A stretch of 64,000 bases of DNA from Bathynomus jamesi (taxonomy: Eukaryota > Arthropoda > Malacostraca > Isopoda > Cirolanidae), in contig JAJOZX010005800.1 of the NCBI GenBank assembly GCA_023014485.1, positions 186,001 to 250,000 on the forward strand. The letters are read 5' to 3'. A model generated the notes under the pieces. That model saw nothing but the letters and a program-made list of their open reading frames with translations, searched no databases and was not told the DNA's origin. Numbering within the stretch: the first letter of the stretch is position 1; every line of letters begins with the position of its first letter. The position numbers were made by a program, and so were the translations under genes. Of the stretch, positions 43,270-55,919 are shown in pieces.

Positions 43270-45463
43270 CAAGGACTATAAATGAGGAATGTGTACCGTA
43301 CAGAATTAAGCGTGCGAAAGTAAATAACAAGCCCTTGTGGTTTACTTCTAGAGTAGGAGACATTATAAAGAGTAGAGATAGGGATTATAGGCTACACAAT
43401 TGCGATAAAGACAATTTGTGGTTACGAAACAACTACATATCTCTAAGGCGTGAAGCGAAAAGTGTAATAAAAAAGTCCAAGCGGCGAATTTGAAATCTAC
43501 ATAGCTCGTGACGGTAAAGAAAACCCCAAACAATTCTTTGAATACATCAACAATACAAATGCAGTAAAAAGTGACTTGGGGCCGTTGATAAATGTTAACG
43601 GAGAGCTAGTTTCTGAAAACAAGGAAATGGCTACCTTGTTAAATGAATTTTTTACGTCAGTTTTTACTATAGAAGATGTAACGAATATCCCTACGGTCAT
43701 AGACATAATACCTTTTGATAATGGTAATATTTTGGATAATATTGTGGTTAGTGAAAGAGGTAATGCGCTATATTGATAAAATGAAAATGCGTAAATCACC
43801 GGGGCCGGATTCCTTATATTCCATACAACTAAAAGATTTAAAAGATAGCATTGTTGTGCCGATAACAGAGATTTTTGTACCAGATAATTTCAAGTTAGCA
43901 AATGTAACACCTATCTTTAAGAAAGGCGATAAAAGTGCGGCGAGCGAGAAATTATAGGCCAATCAGTTTAACGTCTGTTGCAAGTACGCTACTGGAATCA
44001 ATAATTAGGGATCGTATAGTCGAACACTTAGAATCGCATAACTTGAATAGAAATACGCAGTACGGTTTTAGGCGAAACAAATCTTTTTTAACTAATATTT
44101 TAGAATTTTTTCAAAGCGTGGTTGAAGTTTACGATAGGCATCGGGCGGTTGATGTAGTGTATTTAGATTTTCAAAAAACGTTTGACAAAGTACCGCCCAA
44201 AAGACTCATTGAAAAAACTAAGGCTCATGGAATCAGGGGTCTAGTAATAAATTGGGTAGAAGAGTGGTTGCGAGGTAGGAAACAGAGGGTGGTCGTTGAT
44301 AAGGCGGAGTCTGTTGGGCTAATGTAGCGAGCGGCGTTTCTCAGGGTTCTGTATTGGGCCCCTTGATTTTTATTATATATATATTATCGATTTAGCTGTC
44401 GACCTAGTCAGTACAATTTCAAAGTTTGCGGATGACACGAAGTTGGGTGGTAGGGCGATTAATGACGAAGATAGAGGTAAAATCCAGTTAGATCTGAATA
44501 ACATCGTTAACTGGTCAGTCACATGGCAAATGAGATTTAACGTCGATAAGTGCAAAAATTTTACATATAGGTTCGCGTAACGGTAATTTTGCGTGTAGTA
44601 CGTCATGGAAGGAGCTAGCAAGCGTAGACAAGGAAAAAGATTTAGGAGTTAGAGACACTGGTAATTTAAAAGTGGCGAAACAAAGTACAGCAACGGTCAA
44701 TAAAGCGAACAAAGTGTTAGGTTTTATAGCTAGGAATTTTGAGTACAAATCGCGCAATATTATTGTTCCTCTTTATAAATCATTAGTTGGACACCATTTG
44801 GAGTACGCGATCCAATTTTGGAATCCGTATATACAAAAAGATATAGACAAAATCGAAAGAGTTCAAAGACGAGCAACTAAGATGATTCCGTCGCTTCGGT
44901 CGAAATCGTACGAGGATAGGTTTAAGGAGTTAAAATTGACTACACTCGAGACTAGGAGGCTAAGGGGTGATCTAATCCAGGTTTTCAAAATTATGAATGG
45001 GTTCGATAACGTAGCGAGAGATAGCTTTTTCGAAATATCTCAATACACGGTGAACCAAAAGTAGGTGGACAGTAGGTTGAATACGGTTTGTGTTATATTA
45101 TATTATAACTATGGTGTTCATTATAACTATGGTGTTTGTGTTTTATTATATTAAATATTATAACTAAATTTATTTAAATTTTATTTTGTATTATAGTATA
45201 CAAAAAAATTAAATATGTATTCTCAAAATAAACGTTATCATTTACTGTCCACCTACATTTGGTTCACCCTATATAAGAGGACTAGAAATAACGGGTGTAA
45301 GTTGACAAGTAGAAGGTTCGAGACAGCAGTTGCCAAAAACTTTTTTACGCATAGAATAGTAAATAGGTGGAATAGTTTGCCGGTAGAAGTAATTAGCAGC
45401 ACATCTATAAACATATTTAAAAAACGATTAGACGCATATGTTGATAGATTGGGTATAGTTTAA
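43270..45463 (+). pseudogene. CR1 reverse transcriptase, decayed
   Basis: Pieces in different frames: VNGELVSENKEMATLLNEFF (43576-43776), KMRKSPGPDSLYSIQLKDLKD (43715-43957), YRPISLTSVASTLLESIIRD with the YLDFQKTFDKVP catalytic block (43935-44327), the SKFADDTKLGG block near 44418, the C-terminal LEYAIQFWNPYIQKDIDKI part (44672-45064) and the end part (45215-45463). The MITE at 45046 splits the last two. Several frameshifts make it inactive. Confidence 0.85.
45046..45271. mobile_element. Tc1/mariner-type MITE inside the CR1 copy
   Basis: 226-bp insertion with ends CACGGTGAACC and, on the other strand, TAGGGTGAACC. The TIR is about 29 bp, sharing AGGTGGACAGTA. It is flanked by TA. The CR1 copy at 36942-40870 has the uninterrupted site (CTCAATATAATGGGAC near 37270), which confirms the insertion. 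Confidence 0.88.
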
Positions 45464-45610
45464 GGTAGTAAAATTAAGGGTTTGTGGTTCGAAACCCACG
45501 TAAAATTGTAGGTCCCCTCCGACACAACGGAGGATATGCACAATGCACAATTACGAACATAGGTAGATAGACCAGCCATGAGTGGATCCTAGGGTCTTTG
45601 TTGTTTTGAA

Positions 45611-45689
45611 ACATCATATATATATATATACACACACACACACTATGTGTATACACACACAGTGTGTGTGTATATATATACATATACAG

Positions 45690-45755
<66 letters not shown>

Positions 45756-45793
45756 CATATATATATATACATTATATATATATGTACAGAGAG

Positions 45794-45850
<57 letters not shown>
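45611..45850. repeat. Compound (TA)n/(CA)n microsatellite
   Basis: About 240 bp of TA, CA and GT repeats between the CR1 3' end and the LTR element. Tyr/Ile-repeat translations here are artefacts. Confidence 0.95.
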
Positions 45851-45854
<4 letters not shown>

Positions 45855-47207
45855 AAAATGAATAATTCCTCTATGATCTTTATATTCAATTATTAATTTT
45901 TACATAGGGACCAAACTCGCATAACGCAAATTATCTGTTGTTCACTTCATACGTTCACATCTATTCTTTTTAAATTAATTAATTTCTTGCAATCTCATAA
46001 ATGCTTATGCGAATGTTCGAATTCTGTTAACCACCATGGTAGTGACTCTGCTCTAATTTAAATTTATAAACATTATCACGCGTGTTATATTTTATATATA
46101 TATATATATATATAATATATATATATATTATATATATATGTATATATATGCCCATGTACTTTTTATTATATTTCTAACATCTTAATTGTCTATATATATG
46201 AAACACTGTAAACAAAATAGTTGTAATTAACGATAATAATTTAATATAATGAAATTAATGTACTTTAATAAAACTATAATTAACAATAATAAGTGAATTT
46301 GAATTAATTGGTAATTATAATCAAAAATGTAATAAACCCAAAATTACAACATACTCAGTGATGTACTTAGGATTGTACTTTATGTACAACCCAACATTAT
46401 GTCGCCATTTAGGAATGTACACTCAGCAATATTAGTATTATTTTATTATTATTATTATTTTCGTTGGGATAAATTTTGGAGCTGCTTCCTTTTTGCCAAA
46501 TAATTGGTGACTTGTTCTTTTCAAATTTCTTAATCATTTTTTTAGATTAGATGCATTCTCTCTTCGTTATAAAAGATAAAGTCATGTCTTGCCTTAAACT
46601 TTTAATTTTTGCCCATATGCATATTTTAATATAAGAATGCATAATTCAATTTCCGTTCTCATTAACTCGGCGGATCAGGAAAAACAGCAGATCTAAAAAT
46701 ATACGGTTTAAGCTAAAAATATGACTTCCTCTTCCTATATCCTGTTTATCTGTTTAACCAATTGTCATAACAAAAATTTACTTTATTTTCAAACATTGTT
46801 CAAAAATAATACAGCCTCTTCAACAATTAATAATGATGATGTTAGTAGAATCGAGGTATATAAACCCCAGTAAATTCTTCCATGTTCATTCAGAAGTCAA
46901 TTCAGAGGCTGAGCACTACCTGTACATTTTAGCAGTAAATTACAATTAATAAATATTCTTTATCTTCTCCTTCGAGTCTTGCTCTCTTCAGAGAACTTAG
47001 TCATTAAACTTCTCCGATACGTTATAAGAAGAATCCGGGAATCTTCAGAGAATTTAGTAAGCCTCCCTGAATCCTCCGAGCCACTATAGAAGAACTCGGA
47101 GAGTAATATAGAAGAAAACTACTGCAAGTAACACATCCGTTGCTGCCACGTAACAAGATTCCCCGTCGACTTCGAACCAACCCAGGCCATAGACGGAGGA
47201 GTTAACA
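45851..47207 (+). repeat. 5' LTR of an errantivirus-like element
   Basis: Starts TGTAAAAATG and ends GTTAACA. It matches the 3' LTR at 49885-50931 along almost all of the latter's length. About 290 bp near 46020-46310 (including a TA tract) are present here but absent from the 3' LTR, where the join falls at a short AAATG repeat. A TATAAACC box near 46858 (AGGTATATAAACC) precedes TTCATTCAGAAGTC, a plausible transcription start. It is followed at once by ACTGGCGACCCTG, a likely primer-binding site. Confidence 0.88.
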
Positions 47208-48015
47208 ACTGGCGACCCTGTAGCCAGGATTTTAACAACTGACAACTTCTGCATCCAGGATTCTTCCAGACTTCCAGACCCTGGAACTAGAACCAACCTC
47301 CAGTTGACCGGCGTGTCACGACTTCTAGTTCGTCACATCCACCCTTGAACCGGTGCGTCACGACTCCAAGTTCTCCACGCCTAGTTTTTATCCAAGAACA
47401 AGTGGCCAGCAAGACACTTCTTCAGGACACGTCTCCAAGGATTTCGCCGTAGGAATCTTGTTAAGTACAGAATCATTTTTTTAAATAATCTCTAAACATT
47501 TGAAAAGTCAGTATTATTAACAGTTAATAATTAGTATCGAGCCAGAACTAACAAAAAACACAGTGAATATTCTATACACCAGTGATACATTTCTTTTTAG
47601 TGAAACCGAGTTATTTCCAGTATTATAGTATAATTTTATGTACCAAGCATAGTATTACGATACCTTCACGTACAGTCGAGTGAAATCTTGTTTGCATTTT
47701 TTTTTAATTATTATTTTGTTTGCAATCTTTTCAAATTCTCCCCTAGTTAGGCAAATTGTTGTGCATTTATTTAATGTGTATTTTTTAGATAGAGTAGTTA
47801 GGAAAACCGTTTAAGTGATCATTCCATAAATTAAGATCGGTCAAGCAGACCTAATTAGAACACATTAATAGGACCTTAACATAAGAAACGAACCCGCTCA
47901 GAATCCGAACTTAACGGTCGACCCCCATTGCCACCAAAACGAGGCCGACCCCTTCGTCCCCAAACACAAGTATCCACACGGCCACCCCCAGCTCCGTATA
48001 ACCTAAGGCGTAGAA

Positions 48016-49754
48016 ATGAATAAAATCGTCCCCCTTATAATTTTCCAAATTATTCACTTTTAGCCCTAGCATTAAAATTTCGACTGGAGTTGTCATAGAA
48101 AAGCTTGCAGAAGGTAAATTTTTGAAAGGACACGCGGACCTTTTTATCAATTTGCAACCCCTGCTAGAATCAAGATCAATCTCCTTCAGATACAAACCCA
48201 ATTAAAAACGTTTGAAAGTAAAGTTCAGGGTTCTTTCCAGGGAAAAGATCAGATTAGTCGTGTTCTGTTAGAAAATACCTTGGAAGATATTCGAACTACA
48301 ACACGCGCCCTCTCAGAAATATTGGCATTACCATGGATGCAAACGGAAATTCATAACTCAGAAAAAATTAATCAAAGAAATAAAAGGGGACTAATAGATA
48401 TAGGAGGAAAAATATTCAAGGGTTTATTCGGATTAGCAACCGAAGAAGATATTAAAAGAGTTGAACTCAAATTGAATCTCTTCGCGCGAAATCAGCAATA
48501 CGATGGACACATGTTAGAACGAACTATCAGGTCACTACACGAAAACAATCGCTTCCGCCACGCTCTTTCGGACAGACTCACATACCTTGAATCCCTGTTA
48601 GCTTAATACAAAGAACACAAAAGATATCTAGAATTAATAGAGATATTAACCTACAAGTAACCTTAATCGATAAGTATTTACAACAAATAACTACGATTCA
48701 TTCCAAGGTTTTACGTGCAACCCAGCTAGCCCATGGAAAAATTACTCTTTCCACCCTAATACCATGGGAAACACCTCAGTCCTTGATTCACACTGCCCAA
48801 ACACAATTAAAATTATCACCCATATTCCCACTTAACCATACTAATTACCCCCAATTTCTAGAATACACCTGGACTGTACATGGACCACGCCCCTACACAT
48901 ACCTCATAATTGTACCATTTTTCGATGTACTCACTTATGACGTATATAAATTTCACCCTTTTCCAACACCCTACCAAAACAACTCTAATGTCTATCGATT
49001 GTATTTACCTACCGTACCACCTTACCTTTTCCTCACCGAAGATCTGTCAGCCTATTCTATGATGTCAGATAGCGACGTCCGGGATTGCCGATTCCCGCAA
49101 ACACATAAACAACTCGTTTGCCCTCCACTCAAACCAGTCATTCTTCCAACTACTAGGTCTTGCTTTATCGACTTAATTCGTGACCGACATGCCCCGGTAT
49201 GTTCATTTACAAAATTTCATTCCTCTAAAACCGTCCAACTACGAATTGGACCAGACATCTGGGTTTCTTTCGCGAACAGGACTGCCGCTACTCTCGAGTG
49301 TCCGTCAAATTATTCCCTCATCACAATCCCTATGGTTATTCGGCTACCAATTGGTTGCTCCTTGCGTTCAAAAACTTTCCAAATATACAACCCGTACAAG
49401 GTTACCATTAATAACTCATACCCCTTCCCGTCGCAAATCAAATTTAAACCCGTCATAGCGACCTTAAATCTCTCCATGAAACCTGTAACCATCCGACCCG
49501 AGCTACATGCCCCTGAATGGAATGATCAATTGAGTCGGTTTAAAATTTCTGATGATAACCAAAATAACCTCTTCCAAATACTACAACCTGTGACAATTTT
49601 TTCAACATCTGTCGTTAGTATCATTATTGTATGTGCTGTTATCCTCGGTATAATTGTGATAAAAAGATGGTACTTGGAACAAAGGAAAACAAGAAACCCC
49701 GAACCACGTGAAACTATTTATGCACGACCAAGAGTGCGTACCCAGACCACGTAA
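48016..49754 (+). pseudogene. Errantivirus-type envelope (F-like) gene, broken
   Basis: Envelope-type glycoprotein of the class shared by insect errantiviruses and related to baculovirus F proteins. An ATG at 48016 begins a hydrophobic signal-like segment, but stops and frame changes follow up to about 48280. The open part 48280-48606 has a furin-like basic site (NKRG) followed by a glycine-rich hydrophobic fusion-peptide-like segment. The frame changes again near 48606. The part 48783-49754 (323 codons) holds a Cys-containing ectodomain and, near its end, one transmembrane helix (near 49600-49660) and a basic cytoplasmic tail. Identified from architecture; not functional as read. Confidence 0.75.
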
Positions 49755-49884
49755 ACTGGACTTAGCCACTCCGACTTATGTTGTGTATATAAGTCTATAT
49801 TATAAAACCAATGGTTATCACCTAGTTAGCATTAGGTAGGATGTTATATTATTGTAGTAATATCATTCTAGAGGAGACGAGCCC

Positions 49885-50931
49885 TGTAAAAATGAATAAT
49901 TCCTGTATGATGTTTATATTCAATTATTAATTTTTACATAGGGACCAAACTCAACACGCATAACGCAAATTATCTGTTGTTCAATTCATACGTACATATA
50001 CGTACGTTCACATGTATTCTTTTTAAATAAATTAATATCTCGCGATCTCATAAATGTAATAAACCCAAAATTACAACATACTCAGTGATGTACTTAGGAT
50101 TGTACTTAATGTACAACCCAACATTATGTCGCCATTTAGGAATATACACTCAGCAATATTAGTATTATTTTTTTTTTATTATTTTTTTCGTTGGGATAAA
50201 TTTTGGAGCTGCTTCCTTTTTGCAAAATAATTGGTGACTTGTTCTTTTCAAATTTCTTAATCATTTTTTAGATTAGATGCATTCTCTCTTCATTATAAAA
50301 GATGAAGTCATGTCTTGCCTTAAACTTTTAATTTTTGCCCATATGCATATCTTAATATAAGAATGTATAATTCAATTTCCGTTCTCATTAACTTGACGGA
50401 CCAGGAAAAATACGAGATCTAAAAATATGCGGTTTAAGTTAAAAATATGACTTCCTCTTCCTATATACTGTTTATCTGTTTAACCAATTGTCATAACAAA
50501 AAATTTACTTTATTTTCAAACATTGTTCAAAAATAATACAGCCTCTTCAACAATTAATAATGATGTTAGTAGAATCGAGGTATATAAACCCCAGTAAATT
50601 CTTCCATGTTCATTCAGAAGTCAATTCAGAGGCTGAGCACTACCTGTACATTTTAGCAATAAATTACAAGTAGGAAATAGTCTTTATCTTCTCTTTCGAG
50701 TCTTGCTCTCTTCAGAGAACTTAGTCATTAAACTTCCCCGATACGTTATAAGAAGAATCCGGGAATCTTCAGAGAATTTAGTAAGCCTCCCTGAATCCTC
50801 CGAGCCACTATAGAAGAACTCGGAGAGTAATATAGAAGAAAACTACTGCAAGTAGCACATCCGTTGCTGCCACGTAACAAGAACCCCCGTCGACTTCGAA
50901 CCAACCGAGGCCATAGATGGAGGGGTTAACA
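49885..50931 (+). repeat. 3' LTR of the errantivirus-like element
   Basis: 1047 bp, beginning TGTAAAAATG after the purine tract and ending GTTAACA before TA repeats. Differs from the 5' LTR by scattered substitutions and the 290-bp gap. Confidence 0.88.
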
Positions 50932-50967
50932 TATATATATATATATACACACCTTACCTTACAACCT

Positions 50968-51018
<51 letters not shown>

Positions 51019-51045
51019 ACACAATTTATATATATATATATATAT
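50932..51045. repeat. (TA)n and (GT)n microsatellite
   Basis: TA repeats at 50932-50947, 50972-51002 and 51026-51045 with a GT run between. The last eight bases serve as target duplication for the next element. Confidence 0.93.
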
Positions 51046-53745
51046 TAGGGTGTTTCACGGCAGTGTGGTTGATGGATGAAGTGGAAGGAAGTTCAATCCA
51101 CATTGATGCCCCTATTCCTTTTGCCGAGAAAACTCGTCTGAACAGGTTTCAACCAGATCAGAACACGTTTAGGGGTCCCGAGATTTGACGCTGCAGATTG
51201 CTTAGGTATTTCTAATTTCAGCTGTTCTATTGTTAGTCGACTGCCTTGCTTCCTGACGGAAGGGTGCACTGCTCTCTGTCCTTCGTGTCAGTTGTCGAGT
51301 TTTGTCCTTGTGTCTACCGTTGCGTATTTGTACTCTTTTCTAATTCGTATATTTCCTCATTGCAGATAAACATGGCAACTCGAAGCAAGAAAGAGGTTTG
51401 GCTCATCGGACACCCGAATAAAGAGATCCTGGGTAGCCGCCTGCCGACGAAGTTGCAAGTCTTGTAAAACTGCTTCTTCCATCAAAAACAGGAAAACCTA
51501 GGACGGAGTAAATGTCTGAACCTCTGTTTGGATGCTGTGATGGTGTTCTGGAAAAGAGCAAGGATCCCTACTATGAGGCGGGACAGCGCCCTTCGGAAAA
51601 TGGAAGCTCTGCTCCAGCGTTACGACAAGTTGGTGAAAAGCAGGAACAGATCCGAGGAGAGCTGTCGTGTTGCGGAGGACATGTTCAAGGCGGAACTCAA
51701 GAACGAAATCCTCGATATTGGTCATTCCAATGCCCTTTCTATGAAGACAAACGAGGAATACAAGCTCTTCTACAAGAGTCAGCAGGAGGACCGAGCAGAG
51801 AGCAGTATGGGATCGGCAGACATGAAGCTGGCCCAAATGGAGAGTAAGAAAAGGCGTCGAGACGAACAGCAGGAGAGACGACACCGGGAATTCGAGCGGG
51901 CCAAGACGGTTACAGAAGCTGCTACTCTTGAAGACAGCTCCTCGTCCTCGGCGTCGCCATCTGCGAAAGATGATCCCTCCTTGGCAGCCTCCACGTCTGC
52001 TTCATGTCCTTCTCCGAGGAAGCGGTCGAGGAACCTCATCACTCAGGATGTGGCTGTCGCGTACGACTTGTTGAACATTTCTTATCGTGATGCAGCGATG
52101 TCCTACGCCGTCGTCGCGCAATCCTTGGGGCACGATTTGAAAGAGGTATCCATCTCCTCTTCCACAATGTATCGTGCTCGCCAGTCGCTTCGGAAGCAAG
52201 CAGCAGAGGCGTATCAAGAGGGAGAATTCTGTCCTGAGGAGCCCTTGGTGTTGCACTGGGACTGGAAAATGCTGCCTGAAATCACAGGTGACGGATCTGT
52301 GGACCGGATTGCTGTGCTGGTCACCGGGAACGGCCAGGAGAAGCTGCTTGGAGTTCCTAAAGTTCCAGCTGGCACGAGAGCGGAGACGGCACGCGTCTGC
52401 ATTGATCTTATGCGGGAACACGACCTGTCCGAACGAATCAAGGGGTTATCATTCGACACAACGGCATCGAACACCGGGATTCACGTGGGAGCCTGCGTCA
52501 AGATCGAGGAGGGTCTCGGGAAGCAACTTCTTTACCTAGCATGCAGGCACCATATGTACGAAATCGTCCTGGCCCAAGTCTTCCGGTCTACGATGGGCCC
52601 CACTGGGACCGAGACTGGGATCTTCAAAAGATTCCAAGAGCAGTGGGGTTTCATCGACCGATCTCTTATCACCACTGCTATTGATTCAGATAGCTGCAGC
52701 ATCGCTGGACCTCTTCAGAGTCTCAAGGACCGAACTGTCCTTGTCGTGAGAGAAGCTCTGGCTTCTGGTCAGCCGCGGGATGACTACCAAGAACTTCTTC
52801 AACGGGTTGTCCTCTTTCTCGGGGAAGAGACTGTCGCCAATGTGCCACTGCGGAAGCCAGGAGCATACCTCCATGCGCGGTGGATGGCGAAAGCCATTTA
52901 CGGATTGAAGCTGTACCTCCTTCAAGACCAGTTCAGGATGACCGGGCGGGAGCTGAAAGGAGTCAGAGAAATCTGCCTGTTCGTCGCCCTGGCCTACGCA
53001 AAGGATTGGAGTCGTGCGACGAGAGCAGAGCAGGCCCCACGTGTGGATCTGGAGTTCTTGCTGGACCTGGAAATACTGCAGGAAGATGCCGTGATCGTCG
53101 ACGTCGCCAAGCAAGCGCAAGCGGCCATGAAACGACACCTCTGGTACTTCTCCGAGACGCTGGTCGGCTTGGCATTCTTCGATCAAGGGGTTCCTCAGGA
53201 AGAGAAACAAAGGATGCGAGAGAACCTCGCCAAGCCGGCATCGAGGAAAGCGTTGAAGCGTCTGGAGGGGAAGACCGTCCTCGGCTCCTTCAAAGGAAAG
53301 AAGATTTCGGATTTCGTTACCTCGAGGACGAAGGATCTCTTCACCGCAACGGCGCCTTCGTCGAAAATCCCGCTTCGTCTTGGGAAAGAGACCCACACTA
53401 CCAAGCAGGCCTAGCTAGGGTCCGCGTCCTGGCTGTGGTGAACGACTCGGCTGAACGGGGGATCGCTCTCATCGAGAAATTCAATACTGCCCTAACAACG
53501 AAGGAAGAAGACAAACAGTACCTGCTGAAAGCAGTTTTCAAGAACAGGAAGGATTTTCCGAAGAAGCAGAAGGGGGAAATGATGAAGTGATGAGTCTGTG
53601 CTCTCTAACGTAAGGCGTGATTTCTCGAGACCCCTTATTGTTGTCGAAGGAGTCTCATTTTTGGCCAGGAGTGATAAATATGTAAAACGAACACGGGAAG
53701 CTATGTGGATTAAAAATATAATGTGGTTCTCATTTATGAAGCACC

Positions 53746-53748
<3 letters not shown>
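51046..53748 (+). mobile_element. hAT-like transposon, family member 4, in a (TA)n tract
   Basis: 2703 bp. Ends TAGGGTGTTTCA and, on the other strand, TAGGGTGCTTCA. Flanking ATATATAT at 51038-51045 and 53749-53756 gives an apparent 8-bp target duplication within the microsatellite. It encodes a 700-residue-class transposase. Confidence 0.85.
51372..53588 (+). pseudogene. hAT-like transposase, family member 4 (one stop and one frameshift)
   Basis: ATG at 51372 (MATRSKKEVWLIG) with the family N-terminus. A single in-frame TAA lies at 51465-51467, after which the same frame is open to 53414. Motifs in order: WKRARIPT (N-terminal helix region), a Lys/Arg and Ser-rich linker with likely nuclear signals, LHWDWKML (first Asp), SFDTTASNTG (second Asp), ACRHHMYEI (C-x-x-H), LHARWMAKAIYG. 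The frame then changes between about 53350 and 53400, after which DSAERGIALIEKFN (Glu) and the end KKQKGEMMK are read to the TGA near 53588. Close relative of the decayed copy at 7822-10074. GC content is visibly higher than in flanking DNA, suggesting a young insertion. Confidence 0.8.
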
Positions 53749-53824
<76 letters not shown>

Positions 53825-53839
53825 ATACATTATATATAT
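53749..53839. repeat. (TA)n(GT)n microsatellite between two hAT-like elements
   Basis: TA repeats, then GT repeats, then TA again; shared landing tract of the elements on both sides. Confidence 0.93.
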
Positions 53840-54054
53840 TAGGGTTATAACTTTTTTACAGCATAATATTCCTGTACTTTAATTCGATGAACGTTTGCCT
53901 AAAAACAAAGAAATTAACTTTTATTTTAATATCTTTTTAGAAAAGGTCACCCCGAAATCAAAAAATCGATTATTGCATACGTAACTTTTTTGCATATTCC
54001 ATGTAATATAATAAAAGAACTCACAACATAATCGTTATAAAACTTGTACATATA

Positions 54055-55807
54055 TTACTGCTTATTGCTTAGAATAAACCGAAGTTGCAGTTTGTTTTTG
54101 TTTCTACAGGCAGCATACAGTTCCTGCATAACTTTGATTGCACGTTCTGCACACTGATTACTTCTTGGTATCTTGAGTGGGGATGGCTCCTGCTTCCAGT
54201 GATTTTCCAATGAGTTCAATGCTTTTTTGTAAGGTTTCAATATTTCTGACAAGTTCTTGGTCATTTTCATTGTACATCTGAGTAGTAAACCAATATTCTG
54301 CCCAGTTGTATGAAATGAATCTGCATACCTTCTCCAAAGTCTTCTTTGTTGTAGGTATAAGAATAAATGCAAGGATAGCTAGAATGGCTCTTGAATGCCA
54401 CCTCGCATTGCTGATGTTTGGAATTTTCTGAAAGTTAATCAAAGGAAAATTCCCTTTTTCTTCAAAGAATCTAAACACCCGTGTTAGATGGTACAAAAAC
54501 TTAATATCATCTCTCCATCCTGATTTCTAGAGGACCTCTTCTGTTCCATTAACAAACTGTGCCTTTAGTTCCTTATAATTCTTCACCAGTTGGGATACAA
54601 ATGGATATTCGATGTTTGGAGAACTGGTGTTAGCACCAAGATCTTCGTCCATTACCAAACGGAGAATCCTGTCCAGAATGTGATGCTGACAACTTATAAA
54701 TTGTGGTTTGCAGATACCCTTCTCTGAGAACATTCGTTGCAATTTGACAACAACTCCACTCTTTTTCCCAGTGTTAACACTTGTATCAGCAACGATCATC
54801 TTTATTGCATTCCATAAGGTGTATTCATCAATAACTTTTGCAATTCCTTCAGCAATAGTTTCAGCCTTGCCATCTTTCAGACGCAATGCATCCAATTTTA
54901 CTTCGGTTCTTTCATTTTTAAGTACCACTACTTGATACTCATTTTCCTCAATGCGCTTTCCATCAAAATGTAAAGACCACTCTTCCATCTGTAAATTTTC
55001 AATCATTTCCTCCTTCAATTTAGCAGCCTCTTTGTATGCTGACTTGTAAATTGCTGCTTCACTTGGTGTTGGAATGTCAATACCATCAAGTGACAACTGT
55101 TTGCATATTTTAGCGGCTTTACTTGTTGATACTCCTGTGGATGTCACCAAGTTGGTTGCAACTTTACTTTTGTTATGTCTTCTGGTTGGTGGAGTAATAC
55201 TCTCATCTTCATCTTCATGCTCGCTCTCTTCAGATTCAGTACCACTACCACCAGATACATGATTGTAAGATGTTGATGCTGATTCAGCAGGCAATTTTCG
55301 TCTCTTTGAAGGGTGAATCTTTTCTTCACTTGCAACTTGACCTGTAGAGTACCCCACTTCTCCTTTGCTTTCCACTTGAAGGTGGTACAGTCGTTTGTCT
55401 TCCGAGGATAACCATTGGCCATTTACTTTAGTGATATCAAAAAGTTCATTCAGGGCATCATATTTTCCCCTCCTGACACATTCATCATAAGTCTTCATCA
55501 CCTTGTCAAGCTTTGCTCGTATTACTTGATCTGACACATGCGGAAAATTCAATTTATTCTTCCATAATTTTGTAACTTCTTTGGAAATTTCCACTATTCG
55601 CTCCTTTCTTCCTTTGATTTCTGTTCCAAGAAACTGGTACCGTCCAATGATTTGGATTTGGAGTGGCATTCTGCATTTTTCTTCTAGTGAAGATTCTTCT
55701 AAAGGCACACTTCCTCTTCTTCTATGTGACTGCTGGAATCTCACCAGATTATTGGTCCAGATATCTTTGTTCTTCTGTATTGTAGTATCACTTTTCTTGT
55801 GTGACAT
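54055..55807 (-). pseudogene. hAT-like transposase, family member 5 (C-terminal breaks)
   Basis: ATG at 55807, just after an acceptor-like TCTGTTTCAG, so an upstream 5' exon or intron is likely. Open for 426 codons to 54527: N-terminal helical region (EVTKLWKNKLNFP), acidic linker, LHFDGKR (first Asp), VADTSVNTG (second Asp), SCQHHILDR (C-x-x-H). After a stop near 54527 the frames 54158-54496 and 54055-54372 continue with NARWHSRAIL and NQCAERAIKVM (Glu). The motif order equals that of members 2 and 4, but sequence identity is low, so it is a separate lineage. Confidence 0.78.
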
Positions 55808-55919
55808 TATATTGCTTCTGAAACAGATATAAAAAGGTATTAAGTTGATTTGTTTGTTTGTTTATATATATATTATATATATATAATATTAATATAATAT
55901 ATAGAAATAATATAATAAT

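Larger units (their letters stand above)
43266..45610 (+). mobile_element. CR1-type LINE, 5'-truncated, plus strand
   Basis: Starts inside the ORF2 endonuclease-RT linker (RTINEECVPYRIK region) and runs through the RT domain to the same 3' end as the minus-strand copy at 36942. It directly abuts the truncated end of the Ginger-like gene. It ends at a TA/CA microsatellite. Confidence 0.85.
45851..50931 (+). mobile_element. Errantivirus-like LTR retroelement retaining only env
   Basis: Two LTRs bracket about 2.7 kb that holds an env-like gene but no recognisable gag, protease, reverse transcriptase or integrase. Both ends sit in TA repeats, so the target duplication cannot be resolved; errantiviruses favour alternating TA targets. 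A purine-rich tract (GAGGAGACGAG, 49871-49881) precedes the 3' LTR. The element must have lost gag-pol or arisen by recombination or from a spliced env transcript. 47208-48015 contains no supported gene. Confidence 0.85.

Noticed and set aside
45614..45855. Long Tyr/Ile-repeat open frames in TA tracts (here and near 19900, 34690, 53750, 62310)
   Set aside because: They are translations of (TA)n and (TATG)n microsatellites, open on both strands.
47911..48201. 96-codon minus-strand frame
   Set aside because: It is antisense to the decayed start of the env-like gene, with no motif of its own.
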